DNA of 64,000 nt, taken from Ruminococcus callidus. GTDB taxonomy: Bacteria > Bacillota > Clostridia > Oscillospirales > Ruminococcaceae. Every line of letters starts with the position of its first letter. The stretch's first letter is position 1. Below are positions 52,033 through 61,599 of the stretch, piece by piece. The notes below the pieces were generated by a model. It worked only from the letters and a program-made list of their open reading frames with translations, was not told where the DNA came from and ran no database searches. Where the stretch lies: NCBI RefSeq assembly GCF_020709055.1, contig NZ_JAJFCK010000011.1, positions 1 through 64,000 on the forward strand. The letters are read 5' to 3'. The translations under genes and the position numbers were made by a program.

Positions 52033-54126
52033 ATGTCGAAAAATGTTGCAGAATACTTTGCGTGTGACGTCTTCAACGACGAAGTCATGAAGGCAAGACT
52101 CCCGAAGCCGGTTTACAAGGCAATGACAAAAACCCGTAAGATGGGCACTCCGCTGGATCCCACCTATGCAGATGTAGTTGCCAACGCCATCAAGGATTGG
52201 GCAATTGAACACGGCGCAACACACTATACGCACTGGTTCCAGCCGATGACCGGTTCCACTGCTGAAAAACATGACTCTTTCATTAGTCCGACGGACAATG
52301 GCATGGTAATTATGAACTTTTCCGGCAAGGAGCTGGTAAAGGGCGAACCGGATGCCTCCTCTTTCCCGTCCGGCGGTCTGCGTGAGACTTGCTCAGCAAG
52401 AGGCTACACCGCATGGGATCCGACTTCTTACTGTTTCGTCAAGGAAGGCTCACTGTATATCCCGACTGTATTTGTTTCCTACACCGGCGAAGCGCTGGAT
52501 AAAAAGACTCCGCTGCTCCGCTCTATGGATGCGCTGAGCCAGCAGGCGGTTCGTATCCTGCGCCTGTTCGGCAACACCACTGCAACCAAGGTGACTTCTA
52601 CCGTTGGTCCGGAACAGGAGTACTTCCTCATCGATAAGAAGATGTATGACAAACGTGAAGACCTGATTATGACCGGCCGTACCTTGTTCGGCGCAATGCC
52701 GCCGAAGGGTCAGGAACTGGATGACCAGTATTTCGCAAACCTAAAGCCTCGCGTTGCTGCATATATGGCAGATCTGGATGAGGCACTGTGGAGAGTCGGC
52801 GTATTCGCAACGACCAAGCACAACGAAGTTGCACCGGCACAGCACGAAATGGCTCCGGTATTCTCTACTACCAATATCTCCACTGACCAGAATGAACTGG
52901 CAATGGAAGTAATGGAAAAGGTTGCTCTGAAGCACGGTTTGGTTTGCCTGCTGCACGAAAAGCCGTTTGACGGTGTCAATGGTTCCGGTAAGCACAACAA
53001 CTGGTCCATGGCAACCAACGATGGGCAGAACCTGCTGGATCCCGGAAGCACACCCATGGAGAACATGCAGTTCCTGACATTCCTGTGTGCAATCATCAAG
53101 GGCATTGATGAGTATGCAGACCTGCTCCGCATCAGCGCATCTTCTGCCGGCAACGATCACCGTCTGGGCGCAAATGAAGCACCGCCTGCAATCATCTCCA
53201 TCTTTATGGGCGAAGAGCTGCAGGGTGTTCTGGATGCACTGGAAGCAGGCACTTCCTACAAGAGCGAATCCAAGGTATTTGAGATCGGCGTAGACTCTCT
53301 GCCGGACTTCCCGAAGGATTCCACCGACCGGAACCGTACTTCCCCGTTTGCTTTCACCGGCAACCGTTTCGAGTTCCGTATGGTTGGTTCTTCCGACAAC
53401 ATCGGTTGCCCGAACTCCCTGCTGAATGCGATCGTAGCCGGCGAGCTGTCTGAGATCGCTGACCAGATGGAAGGCGTTTCGGCTGAGAAGTTTGATGATG
53501 CGCTGAAGACTCTGCTGGTAAAGATCATCAAGGAGCACAAGCGTGTTATCTTCAACGGCAACGGCTATTCGCAGGAGTGGGTCGAGGAGGCTGCAAGACG
53601 TGGTCTGCCGAACTTTAAGTCTACCGTAGACTGCGTACCGCACTATGCTAATCCGAAGAACGTTGCATTGCTGGAAAAATTTGGTGTGCTGTCCGAAAAG
53701 GAAATCAACGCTCGTATGGAAGTGCTGCTGGAAAACTATGCAAAGACCATCAACATCGAAGCACTAACCATGATCGACATGGCAAAGAAGAAGTATATTC
53801 CGACCTGCATCGCATACACCAAGGAACTGTGCGATTCCGTTGCAGTAAAGAAATCTCTGGACATCTGCCCGTGCGTTGAAAAGGAACTGGCAGAAAAGGT
53901 CAGCGCCCTGACCAAGGCTGCTTACGAGGCAACCGGAAAGCTGGAAGAGGCTGTCGCAGATGCTGCTGCCAAGGAGTCCTGCGTTCTGGAGATGGCAAAG
54001 GCCTATCGCTCTGAGGTAATTCCGGTAATGGATGCACTTCGTGAGGCCGTGGATAGTCTGGAAGTTATCACACCGTCTGAAAAGTGGCCGGTTCCCGCAT
54101 ACAGCGATATCATCTTTAACGTTTAA
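52033..54126 (+). CDS. glnN: Glutamine synthetase type III
   Basis: A 697-residue enzyme of the GSIII family, whose usual length is ~700. Signatures: TRKMGTPLDPTYADVVA near the start, THWFQPMTGSTAEKHDSF, TVGPEQEYFLIDK, GVFATTKHNEVAPAQHEMAP, GKHNNWSM and NDHRLGANEAPPAIIS. It makes glutamine from glutamate, ammonia and ATP. GSIII is typical of Bacteroides, Ruminococcus and other anaerobes. TAGGAGG precedes the ATG. It is transcribed alone with a long leader and followed by a terminator. Confidence 0.97.
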   Translation: MSKNVAEYFACDVFNDEVMKARLPKPVYKAMTKTRKMGTPLDPTYADVVANAIKDWAIEHGATHYTHWFQPMTGSTAEKHDSFISPTDNGMVIMNFSGKELVKGEPDASSFPSGGLRETCSARGYTAWDPTSYCFVKEGSLYIPTVFVSYTGEALDKKTPLLRSMDALSQQAVRILRLFGNTTATKVTSTVGPEQEYFLIDKKMYDKREDLIMTGRTLFGAMPPKGQELDDQYFANLKPRVAAYMADLDEALWRVGVFATTKHNEVAPAQHEMAPVFSTTNISTDQNELAMEVMEKVALKHGLVCLLHEKPFDGVNGSGKHNNWSMATNDGQNLLDPGSTPMENMQFLTFLCAIIKGIDEYADLLRISASSAGNDHRLGANEAPPAIISIFMGEELQGVLDALEAGTSYKSESKVFEIGVDSLPDFPKDSTDRNRTSPFAFTGNRFEFRMVGSSDNIGCPNSLLNAIVAGELSEIADQMEGVSAEKFDDALKTLLVKIIKEHKRVIFNGNGYSQEWVEEAARRGLPNFKSTVDCVPHYANPKNVALLEKFGVLSEKEINARMEVLLENYAKTINIEALTMIDMAKKKYIPTCIAYTKELCDSVAVKKSLDICPCVEKELAEKVSALTKAAYEATGKLEEAVADAAAKESCVLEMAKAYRSEVIPVMDALREAVDSLEVITPSEKWPVPAYSDIIFNV

Positions 54127-54171
54127 TCTATCTGGCAAAAAAATAATCTGGTAATACCTCCATTTTCTTAT

Positions 54172-54219
54172 AACCGCTTGGAGTTCCCGCCTTTGGCTGG
54201 TGCTTCGGGCGGTTTTTTT
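54172..54219 (+). terminator. Terminator after glnN
   Basis: Outer arms AACCGC and GCGGTT enclose a GC-rich branched region and are followed by seven T. Confidence 0.65.
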
Positions 54220-54229
54220 CGACTTTTTC

Positions 54230-54258
54230 TTGACTTTTTTCAGAGAGTATGGTATACT
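54230..54258 (+). promoter_or_regulatory. Promoter of the PIG-L/YfhO pair
   Basis: TTGACT (54230-54235), 17-base spacer, TATACT (54253-54258). Confidence 0.8.
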
Positions 54259-54314
54259 GGTTCTATACTGTTGTATGGATGATACAACAGTTAAAACGGA
54301 AGAGAAAGGAACGA

Positions 54315-55064
54315 ATGAATATGACAAGAATATGGAATCGAATGCGGACTGGAATTGCAGTCATTCTTATTATTTTGTTGATGTGCGGCAGCGTCTTCGG
54401 CATTTGGAGCGCTGTCGATGCACGAAAGGCATACGATGTTCCGGCACTGACAGAGGCGGAACTAACTGACTTAGATCTTTCCCATGCCAAACGGCTGATG
54501 ATCGTGGCGCATCCGGACGATGAAACAATCTGGGGCGGGGCGCACCTGTCGGAGGGCGGATATCTCGTAGTTTGCCTGACCAACGGAAACAACCAAACCC
54601 GTGCTGCTGAATTTCAGGCAGTGATGGCGCAGTCCGGTAATGTGGGGCTGATTCTCTCCTATCCGGACAAGGTCGGAGGAAAGCGGGACAATTGGAATCA
54701 TGTTCAGGCACAAATGAAACAGGATCTGGAACTGGTAATGACATATCGTCCGTGGGAGCGCATCGTCACCCACAACGCTGCCGGAGAATACGGACATATC
54801 CATCACAAGATGACCCATCAGTTTGTCACGGAAATCTACGATACTTCCAAGTTGGATATGCCCCTCTATAACTTCGGCAAGTACTACCGTGCTGCGGTTC
54901 TCCCAAGTGTGGAGTCAACCTTGACACCGGTTTCTAAGGAGGCGCTTCAGGAAAAGGAATCGCTGCTCACGCTGTATGCTTCACAGGAACGAGTGGTAAA
55001 ATCGCTGTCCCATATGAATCCCTATGAGATGTGGACGGAAACTAGAGGTGGAGATTGGTCATGA
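54315..55064 (+). CDS. PIG-L family deacetylase, membrane-anchored
   Basis: A 249-residue protein starting at the ATG after GAAAGGAACGA. Residues ~12-32 form a membrane segment (IAVILIILLMCGSVFGIW), so the enzyme should face outside. The zinc motif AHPDDETIWGGAH and the later EYGHIHHKMTH are those of LmbE/PIG-L N-acetylglucosamine deacetylases. It likely removes acetyl groups from a sugar on a glycolipid or surface glycan. It is coupled by ATGA to the YfhO gene. Confidence 0.9.
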   Translation: MNMTRIWNRMRTGIAVILIILLMCGSVFGIWSAVDARKAYDVPALTEAELTDLDLSHAKRLMIVAHPDDETIWGGAHLSEGGYLVVCLTNGNNQTRAAEFQAVMAQSGNVGLILSYPDKVGGKRDNWNHVQAQMKQDLELVMTYRPWERIVTHNAAGEYGHIHHKMTHQFVTEIYDTSKLDMPLYNFGKYYRAAVLPSVESTLTPVSKEALQEKESLLTLYASQERVVKSLSHMNPYEMWTETRGGDWS

Positions 55065-57670
55065 TACGTCGCTTGTTTTCCGGTCGGCTGCGGGAGAGCT
55101 GGGTGCACTGCGGAATTTTAACGCTGTTTCTGGCGGTTGTGATTTTGGTGGTGCATCTGGTGTATCCGGATTCGGTCTACGGCTCTCAGACAGACTGGAG
55201 CAACCAGCACTTTGCCATTCCGGAATATTTCCGAACCCGTTTCTACGCCACCGGAGAACTTTTCCCGAATTTTGCATTGCATTTGGGCGGCGGACAGAAC
55301 ATCTACAACTTCGCATATTATGGGCTGTACAATCCGATTCAACTGCTCTCCTACTGCTTTCCCCATGTGACGATGGCGGTCTATCTGCAAGCGGTCAGCA
55401 TTTTGAACACATGGCTCAGCACCATGCTCTGTTATGTCTGGATGAGAAAATGGCATCCGGCAAAGATGTCCTTTTTCCTGTCATTTCTGTTTTTGACAGC
55501 AGCGCCTGTTATTTTTCACGGGCATCACCATGTAATGTTTGTCAACTATTTCCCATTTCTTTTTTGGGGACTGCTGGCAATTCATCGGGCATTGTTCAAA
55601 GGCAGAAGCCTCTCTCTCATTCTCGCAGCTGCGTGCATTTTGCTGTCCAGTTTTTTCTTTAGTGTCGGCGCATTTCTGGTGCTGTTCTGCTATAGCATCG
55701 TTCTGGCGCTGCATTGGCATCATCTGCATGTAAGACAGCAGGTGTTTCGGGCGTGCAGCATTGTGGCGCTGCACTTGATGCTGGCTGCCATGCTGGTCAT
55801 GTTTTTCCTTATGCCTGTAGTTTTTACCCTGCTCTCCGGCAGAGATATTTCCAGTGAGAGCATTTCCCTCTGGAAACTGTTTTTTCCCGCAGTGCATTTG
55901 CGCTATCTGACCTACAGCCCATTTTCCATTGGGACAACCGCTATCGGCATCTTTGCCACAGTCGCTATGCTCCGCACGGAACGGCGGCCCTATCGGGCGC
56001 TGGCGTTTCTGTTTGTGCTGCTGCTGTTTCTGCCGCTGTCTCTCTATCTCATGAACGGCACCATGTATTTGGATCCGAAAGCGTACATTCCTTTTCTACC
56101 GCTTTTGCTGCTGCTCTGCGGCGGCTTCCTGGAGTCGCTGTTTGCACGGCAGATTCCGCTGCGCTCTGCCATGCTCCTCTATGCAGCGGTAGTTGCACTT
56201 GGTCTGATCTTCTATGATGGGACAGGCATAGAACAAATTGCAGCCGTCATTGACGCACCGCTGCTTTTGATTGCCGTTGCAGTGTTCTACCGCTGGAACA
56301 AGCGGTGGGCTGTATGGGGACAGGTTGCGGCGTTTAGCATGCTGATTTGTTTTTCCGTCAATCTCGGCGATGGCTACATGAAAAAGTCCAGTTTAGAAGT
56401 CATGTACTCGCCGGAAATTCAGGGAATCGTGGACTCGGTTTCTGAGGAGGACAGCTCGTTTTATCGCATCTCTGAGGAGTACCACGCCGGCGACACTGTG
56501 AATTGTGTCTGGGGACCAAACTGCTATCGGAGTTCGGTCTACTCTTCCGTTCATAATGCAGCACTGTCCGATTTCTATTTCAAGACAGCGTACAATGAGA
56601 ACAGTATTCGAAACAAAACCATGATGGTACAATCCAAAAATCCGATTTTCGGTGTGCTCATGGGGGAAAAATATCTCATTACCAAAAAACCCATTTCCAG
56701 ATATGGCTATCAGCTGATTGAAAAGCGTGGGGACTATCTCTGCTATCAGAACATGCTCTCCTTCCCTATTGGATTTGCAACTTCTCATGTGATGACGGAG
56801 GAGCAGGTGCGAAGCATGGGGTATCCCATGCAGTTAGAGGGACTTTTGGAAAACGCTGTGGTCTCCGAATCGGATTTGCCGGAGAGCGTGGAAACACAGA
56901 TACAGATTCCGGAAAGCACAAGGGAAATTACGCCAGCCTATCATGTTTCCGCCTACGACTCCAGCCGTATTACGGATGTTGGTGAGGGATACTATGTTCA
57001 CAGCGACAAGGATTTTGTGGTAACTGTGACGCTGGACGAGCCGATCGATGCCATGCTATTGCTTCAGATGCATGCAGATAACGACTTTGGAAAAAAAGAG
57101 AACACCGGCGATATCAGCATTACTGTCAATGGCGTGCGCAACAAGCTGACCGATCCCAAGTGGAAGTATCAGAACGACAACAATTTCTTTCAATATACGC
57201 TGTCCGCCGATGAACCGATTCAGACGCTCACCATTCGGTTTTCTGCCGGAAACTATGTGATCTCAGATTGCAAGATGTACACGCTGAGCTACAGTGTGCT
57301 GGAGAAGGCCGGAAAATCTGTGGACGCATGGCAGCTCGACCACAATCAGATGGGCGGGGATTCCATGTCCGGAGATATCAGCGTGCAGCAGGACGGCTGG
57401 TTTGTTCTCTCCCTCCCCTATGACAACGGTTTTCACATTCTTGTGGACGGAAAACAGACGGAATATTTCCGAACAGATTCTGATTTTATCGGCTTCCCCA
57501 TTGCCGGGGGAACGCATCAGATTTCCGTTTCCTATCGTGCGCCGGGGCTTTCCGAGGGAATTTTGTGCAGCAAAATCGGCATCGGATGTGTAGTGTGTTA
57601 CTTTATCAGCGCTTATTTCGTGGAAAAGCGAAAGAAAACGATGCGAAACGCAAAATCACATGCAAAATGA
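55061..57670 (+). CDS. YfhO-family membrane protein
   Basis: An 869-residue protein. Residues ~1-450 hold about 10-12 membrane segments, with the extracytoplasmic loop YPDSVYGSQTDWSNQHFAIPEYFR that carries the Asp typical of GT-C glycosyltransferases. Residues ~450-840 form a large outer beta-rich part, and a final membrane segment is near the end. YfhO proteins are thought to glycosylate lipoteichoic acid or other polymers. The ATG overlaps the PIG-L stop, suggesting that both act on one glycan. Confidence 0.87.
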   Translation: MIRRLFSGRLRESWVHCGILTLFLAVVILVVHLVYPDSVYGSQTDWSNQHFAIPEYFRTRFYATGELFPNFALHLGGGQNIYNFAYYGLYNPIQLLSYCFPHVTMAVYLQAVSILNTWLSTMLCYVWMRKWHPAKMSFFLSFLFLTAAPVIFHGHHHVMFVNYFPFLFWGLLAIHRALFKGRSLSLILAAACILLSSFFFSVGAFLVLFCYSIVLALHWHHLHVRQQVFRACSIVALHLMLAAMLVMFFLMPVVFTLLSGRDISSESISLWKLFFPAVHLRYLTYSPFSIGTTAIGIFATVAMLRTERRPYRALAFLFVLLLFLPLSLYLMNGTMYLDPKAYIPFLPLLLLLCGGFLESLFARQIPLRSAMLLYAAVVALGLIFYDGTGIEQIAAVIDAPLLLIAVAVFYRWNKRWAVWGQVAAFSMLICFSVNLGDGYMKKSSLEVMYSPEIQGIVDSVSEEDSSFYRISEEYHAGDTVNCVWGPNCYRSSVYSSVHNAALSDFYFKTAYNENSIRNKTMMVQSKNPIFGVLMGEKYLITKKPISRYGYQLIEKRGDYLCYQNMLSFPIGFATSHVMTEEQVRSMGYPMQLEGLLENAVVSESDLPESVETQIQIPESTREITPAYHVSAYDSSRITDVGEGYYVHSDKDFVVTVTLDEPIDAMLLLQMHADNDFGKKENTGDISITVNGVRNKLTDPKWKYQNDNNFFQYTLSADEPIQTLTIRFSAGNYVISDCKMYTLSYSVLEKAGKSVDAWQLDHNQMGGDSMSGDISVQQDGWFVLSLPYDNGFHILVDGKQTEYFRTDSDFIGFPIAGGTHQISVSYRAPGLSEGILCSKIGIGCVVCYFISAYFVEKRKKTMRNAKSHAK

Positions 57671-57687
57671 TGCGCTTTGGAATGTTT

Positions 57688-57748
57688 GGCTTTATTTTAT
57701 CATATTATGAATTCTTGTATTGACTTTTCAGGAAAAACATGTTATACT
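57688..57748 (+). promoter_or_regulatory. Promoter module of the TM2 gene (copy 1 of a shared upstream element)
   Basis: TTGACT (57720-57725), 17-base spacer, TATACT (57743-57748). The ~35 bases before the -35 closely match those before the lipoprotein promoter at 58620: a shared ATGTTTGG-TTTATTTTAT block, then ATGAAT, at the same spacing. Confidence 0.75.
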
Positions 57749-57802
57749 AAAAGCAAGCCTTTGAAAAAAGGATATAGGTATGGAATAAGGAGGATGTTAT
57801 TC

Positions 57803-58249
57803 ATGAACGAAGTAAATCCTGGTGCACAGCCGCAGGCAAATGCCGGAGCGGTTCCGACGATGGAAAGAACCAAGTTCTGCAAGCACTGCGGACAGAAGAT
57901 TCCGGAAGATGCTGTTATTTGCACACAGTGCGGCAGACAGGTTGAGGAGCTGCGTCAGGCAGCACCGGTTCAGGCGCAGCCGCAGATCATCATCAACAAC
58001 GACAACACAAACACAAACACCAATACCAACACGAACAACAATTACGGTGCCGTTCCGAGAGGACGGGAGAAGAATAAGTGGGTGGCACTGCTGCTCTGTC
58101 TCTTCCTCGGCGGAATTGGCGCACACAAGTTCTATGAGGGCAAGATCGTCATGGGCATCATTTACCTCTTCACTGCAGGTTTGTTCGGAATCGGTGTTCT
58201 GGTGGATTTCATCTCGCTGCTGTTCAAGAAGAATCCGTACTACGTCTGA
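57803..58249 (+). CDS. TM2 domain protein with zinc ribbon
   Basis: A 148-residue protein. Residues 26-43 form a zinc ribbon (Cys26, Cys29, Cys40, Cys43). Residues ~70-85 are an Asn/Thr dipeptide linker. Residues ~95-140 form a TM2 domain with two membrane segments (LLLCLFLGGIGAHKFYEGK, GIIYLFTAGLFGIGVLVD). The function of TM2 proteins is unknown. ATAAGGAGG precedes the ATG. Confidence 0.88.
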   Translation: MNEVNPGAQPQANAGAVPTMERTKFCKHCGQKIPEDAVICTQCGRQVEELRQAAPVQAQPQIIINNDNTNTNTNTNTNNNYGAVPRGREKNKWVALLLCLFLGGIGAHKFYEGKIVMGIIYLFTAGLFGIGVLVDFISLLFKKNPYYV

Positions 58250-58288
58250 TGAAGCCGCTTCGCGCACTCTTTTCACAATCATAAAAAC

Positions 58289-58329
58289 AAATCCGCCGCA
58301 TGGGAGAAATTCCTGTGCGGCGGATTTTT
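58289..58329. terminator. Bidirectional terminator between TM2 and XRE genes
   Basis: A 12-bp stem, AAATCCGCCGCA with its partner (one wobble pair), flanked by A and T runs, between two convergent genes. Confidence 0.85.
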
Positions 58330-58348
58330 GCGTTGGAGGATGCGAATT

Positions 58349-58564
58349 TTAGCGGTTTAGTTCTCTCTTGTTGGTTCGTTCCAGCAGGTAATCGATGGAC
58401 ACCTGATAGATATCCGCAATGCGGATCAGAATTTCCGTGGGCATGTCGTGTCCGCCGGATTCATAGTAGCTGTAGGTGCGCTGACTGATGAACAGCTTTT
58501 TTGCCATGTCCGTCTGCGTGAGATCCATATCCTCCCGTAAATTTCGAATTCGTACATATTGCAT
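58349..58564 (-). CDS. XRE-family transcriptional regulator
   Basis: A 71-residue helix-turn-helix protein (RNLREDMDLTQTDMAKKLFISQRTYSYYESGGHDMP); the whole protein is one HTH_3 domain. AAAGGTGG precedes the ATG. It is divergent from the lipoprotein gene, so its likely operator lies in the 135 bases between them. A perfect palindrome, ATGCTAGCAT, lies there at 58600-58609. Confidence 0.88.
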   Translation of the reverse strand: MQYVRIRNLREDMDLTQTDMAKKLFISQRTYSYYESGGHDMPTEILIRIADIYQVSIDYLLERTNKRELNR

Positions 58565-58582
58565 AAAATACCACCTTTCCTA

Positions 58583-58648
58583 TGTTTGGTTTTATTTTAT
58601 GCTAGCATGAATCATTCTATTGACTTTTAGAACAAAACGTGCTATAAT
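58583..58648 (+). promoter_or_regulatory. Promoter module of the lipoprotein gene (copy 2 of a shared upstream element)
   Basis: TTGACT (58620-58625), 17-base spacer, TATAAT (58643-58648), preceded by the same ATGTTTGG-TTTATTTTAT...ATGAAT arrangement as at 57688. The palindrome ATGCTAGCAT sits inside this copy. Confidence 0.75.
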
Positions 58649-58699
58649 GAACTTGTCACAAAAAAGAAAAACGTGACAGATATTGTAAAGGAGGATCTT

Positions 58700-59239
58700 A
58701 TGAAACAAAAATGGATTGCAGGACTGCTGGCAGTTTCTATGATGGCTGCAATGGCAGGATGCGCAGAGACCACAGACAGCAGCTCTTCACAGGCAGAGGA
58801 AACCTCGGCAGCTGAGAGCAGTGCAGCAGAGAGCAGCGCAGCAGAAGAAACGGAAGCAGAGGACATCACGGAGGCTGCTGCGGAAGAAACCGAATTTCAG
58901 GTAGAACTGCTCGGAACCAGTGTCAGTCAGGACTATGAGGGCAAGCCGGTCTTGGTTGTGGAGTATAACTTCACCAACAATTCCGATGAGGCGCAGTCTT
59001 TCATTTTCGCCTGCCAGGACAAGGTATTTCAAAACGGAATCGAATGCGACGACACGGTCATTGGCTGCGACGACATCGATTCCCAGCAGCAGATGAACGA
59101 AATCCAGCCGGGCACCACCTACGCTCTGAAAATCGGCTATCATCTTCAGGACACCACCTCGCCGGTTGACATCGAAGTCACCAGCCTGGACTTCATCAAT
59201 GAGGACACACTTCTGAAGCAGACGGTAAACCTGCAGTAA
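58700..59239 (+). CDS. Lipoprotein with DUF5067-like domain
   Basis: A 179-residue secreted lipoprotein: lipobox AMAGC with Cys21, a Ser/Glu/Ala-rich linker (~22-70), then a beta-sandwich domain (EYNFTNNSDEAQSFIFACQDKVFQNG) of the DUF5067 type. The function is unknown; such domains occur on many Firmicutes lipoproteins. AAAGGAGG precedes the ATG, and the promoter module is shared with the TM2 gene. Confidence 0.85.
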   Translation: MKQKWIAGLLAVSMMAAMAGCAETTDSSSSQAEETSAAESSAAESSAAEETEAEDITEAAAEETEFQVELLGTSVSQDYEGKPVLVVEYNFTNNSDEAQSFIFACQDKVFQNGIECDDTVIGCDDIDSQQQMNEIQPGTTYALKIGYHLQDTTSPVDIEVTSLDFINEDTLLKQTVNLQ

Positions 59240-59265
59240 ATCAATCGCACATATTCCAAAAAACA

Positions 59266-59312
59266 AAAAGCACTGTGCCGTTTTTGTAAACGAACACAGT
59301 GCTTTCTGTTTT
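59266..59312. terminator. Bidirectional terminator between the lipoprotein gene and pnp
   Basis: Stem AAAAAGCACTGTG with its complement, interrupted by one bulge, with T-rich sequence on the plus side and A/T-rich on the other. Confidence 0.75.
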
Positions 59313-59331
59313 TGGAAAATGGAGTGCAATT

Positions 59332-61461
59332 TTACTCCTGTGCTTCTGCCTTCTGCTTCCGGCGAGCTTCCAGCTCCTCCAGAGCATCCTTGCGGGAGAG
59401 GCTGATCTTTCCATCCTTGATCTCCATGACCTTGACGATGATGGCATCGCCGACAGAAACCACGTCCTCTACAGATTCTACCCGCTCCTTGTCCAGCTTG
59501 GAGATGTGAACCAATCCGTCCCGTCCGGGAGCAATCTCAACGAATGCGCCAAACGGCTTGATGGAAACGACTTTTCCCTTGTAAATCGAGCCGACTTCCG
59601 GATCGATGGCAATGGTTTCGATGATCTGGTATGCCTTATCGCAGCCCTCCTGCGAGATGCCGCTGATGAATACGTGACCGTCTTCATTGACATCGATTTT
59701 AACATCGCAGTCTGCAGAAATTTTCTGGATCACCTTTCCGCCCTGTCCGATGACCTCGCGAATCTTGTCTACCGGAATCTTGATCTGTACCATCTTCGGC
59801 GCATACTCTGCCACATGGTCACGAGGCTGTGCAATTGCCTTTGCCATCACTTCGTCCAGAATGTACAGGCGAGCCTTACGGGTCTTTTCAAACGCTTCAC
59901 GGATGATCTCCGGTGTCAGACCGTCAACCTTGATGTCCACCTGAATTGCCGTGATGCCCTTCTTGGTGCCGCCGACCTTGAAGTCCATATCGCCGAAGAA
60001 GTCTTCCAGACCCTGAATGTCTACCATGGTCTTGAATTCCTGACTGTTGGGGAGAGTGATTAGACCGCAGGAAATACCGGCAACCGGTGCCTTGATAGGC
60101 ACGCCGGCATCCATCAGTGCCAGTGTAGAACCGCAGATCGATGCCTGCGAGGTGGAACCGTTGGAGGACAGCACCTCTGACACCAGACGCATTGCATACG
60201 GGAAATCCTCGACCGAGGGCAGTACCGGAACCAGTGCACGCTCTGCCAGTGCGCCGTGGCCGATCTCACGACGTCCCGGGCCACGGCTGGGCTTGGTCTC
60301 ACCAACGGAGTAGGACGGGAAATTATACTGGTGCATGTAACGCTTGGTGGTCTCTTCGTCCAAACCGTCCAGCTTCTGGCTCTCGCTCACCGGCGCCAGC
60401 GTTGCAACGGTCAGAACCTGTGTCTGTCCACGGGTAAACAGTCCGGAGCCGTGAACACGCGGCAGAAGTGCGACCTCTGCGTCCAGCGGACGAATCTCAT
60501 CAATGCCTCTGCCGTCAACACGCTTGCCCTCATAGAGCCAGGCACGGACGATTTTCTTCTGAATCAGATACAGGCACTCGTCAATGCAGCCGGTGTCTTC
60601 GCCGCAAACCGGATCAAAGGTTTCGTGTGCCTGATCGATAATCGGGCGCAGGCGTGCGTCCCTCTCGTTTTTATCGTTAGTGTCCAGTGCGTGCGCCACC
60701 TGATCGTGTACCAAATTGTCAATGTTCCGAAACAGTTCCGCATCTACTTCGTGGGCATCGAACTGGAACTTTTCTTTTCCGATCTTCGCCTGAATCTCGG
60801 AAATAAATGCGACCATTTTCTTGATCTCTTCGTGTCCGGTGAGGATTGCCTGGAGCATGGTGTCCTCCGGCACTTCATTGGCGCCGGCTTCAATCATGAC
60901 AATCTTGTCCTTGGTGCCGGCAACGGTCAGCTGGAGGTCGTTGTGCTGACGCTGCTCCAGCGTGGGGTTCAGTACGATCTCGCCGTCAACCAGACCAACG
61001 CTAATGCCGGCAATCGGGCCGTTCCACGGAATATCCGAAATGGCAATGGCAATGGAGGTTGCCAGCATTCCGGTGATGTCCGGTGCACAATCCGAATCAA
61101 CTGCCAGAACGGTCATAACTACGGAAACATCGTTGCGCATGGATTTTGGAAACAGCGGACGAATCGGACGATCAACCATACGAGAGGTCAGAATCGCCTT
61201 TTCCGAGGGCTTCCCCTCCCGCTTGGTAAAGGAACCGGGGATTCGCCCTACTGAGTACATCCGCTCCTCATAGTCAACAGACAGCGGGAAGAAATCAATG
61301 CCCTCCCGTGGCTTTGCGCTGGCTGTGACGTTTGCCATCACGACAGTATCCCCATATCGAACCCAGCAAGAACCGTTTGAAAGTGCACAAGTTTTGCCGG
61401 TCTCCACGACAAGCGGTCTTCCGGCAAATGTCGTTTCAAATTTTTGATATTGTTCAAACAT
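59332..61461 (-). CDS. pnp: Polyribonucleotide nucleotidyltransferase
   Basis: A 709-residue PNPase. Two RNase PH domains (GSCWVRYGDTVVMANVTAS with DFFPLSVDYEERMYSVGRIPGSF; GSGLFTRGQTQVLTVATL with YNFPSYSVGE), a KH domain (IREVIGQGGKVIQKI, ~560) and an S1 domain (YKGKVVSIKPFGAFVEI, ~625). It degrades RNA 3' to 5' with phosphate. It follows rpsO, the standard bacterial arrangement. Confidence 0.97.
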   Translation of the reverse strand: MFEQYQKFETTFAGRPLVVETGKTCALSNGSCWVRYGDTVVMANVTASAKPREGIDFFPLSVDYEERMYSVGRIPGSFTKREGKPSEKAILTSRMVDRPIRPLFPKSMRNDVSVVMTVLAVDSDCAPDITGMLATSIAIAISDIPWNGPIAGISVGLVDGEIVLNPTLEQRQHNDLQLTVAGTKDKIVMIEAGANEVPEDTMLQAILTGHEEIKKMVAFISEIQAKIGKEKFQFDAHEVDAELFRNIDNLVHDQVAHALDTNDKNERDARLRPIIDQAHETFDPVCGEDTGCIDECLYLIQKKIVRAWLYEGKRVDGRGIDEIRPLDAEVALLPRVHGSGLFTRGQTQVLTVATLAPVSESQKLDGLDEETTKRYMHQYNFPSYSVGETKPSRGPGRREIGHGALAERALVPVLPSVEDFPYAMRLVSEVLSSNGSTSQASICGSTLALMDAGVPIKAPVAGISCGLITLPNSQEFKTMVDIQGLEDFFGDMDFKVGGTKKGITAIQVDIKVDGLTPEIIREAFEKTRKARLYILDEVMAKAIAQPRDHVAEYAPKMVQIKIPVDKIREVIGQGGKVIQKISADCDVKIDVNEDGHVFISGISQEGCDKAYQIIETIAIDPEVGSIYKGKVVSIKPFGAFVEIAPGRDGLVHISKLDKERVESVEDVVSVGDAIIVKVMEIKDGKISLSRKDALEELEARRKQKAEAQE

Positions 61462-61546
61462 GATTTTTCAGATCCCTTTCTCGATTTCTGTTTGCTGCTC
61501 TGTCCTTTCAATTCTGTCAAATCACAGGAAATCGATTCCATACACA

Positions 61547-61582
61547 GAAAGGCAGACAGAGGAGACCTCTGTACTGCCTTTC
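61547..61582 (-). other. rpsO-pnp intergenic hairpin
   Basis: A long stem (GAAAGGCAG and CAGAGG arms) between rpsO and pnp without a clear T-run. In other bacteria such a hairpin is an RNase III site or attenuator for pnp; that role is inferred here. Confidence 0.55.
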
Positions 61583-61599
61583 CTTCTTTTGTCAGATTC

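Noticed and set aside
58005..58050. ACA/AAC-rich short tandem repeat as a possible CRISPR or phase-variable tract
   Set aside because: It is an in-frame Asn/Thr linker within the TM2 protein, irregular in sequence, with no spacer pattern.
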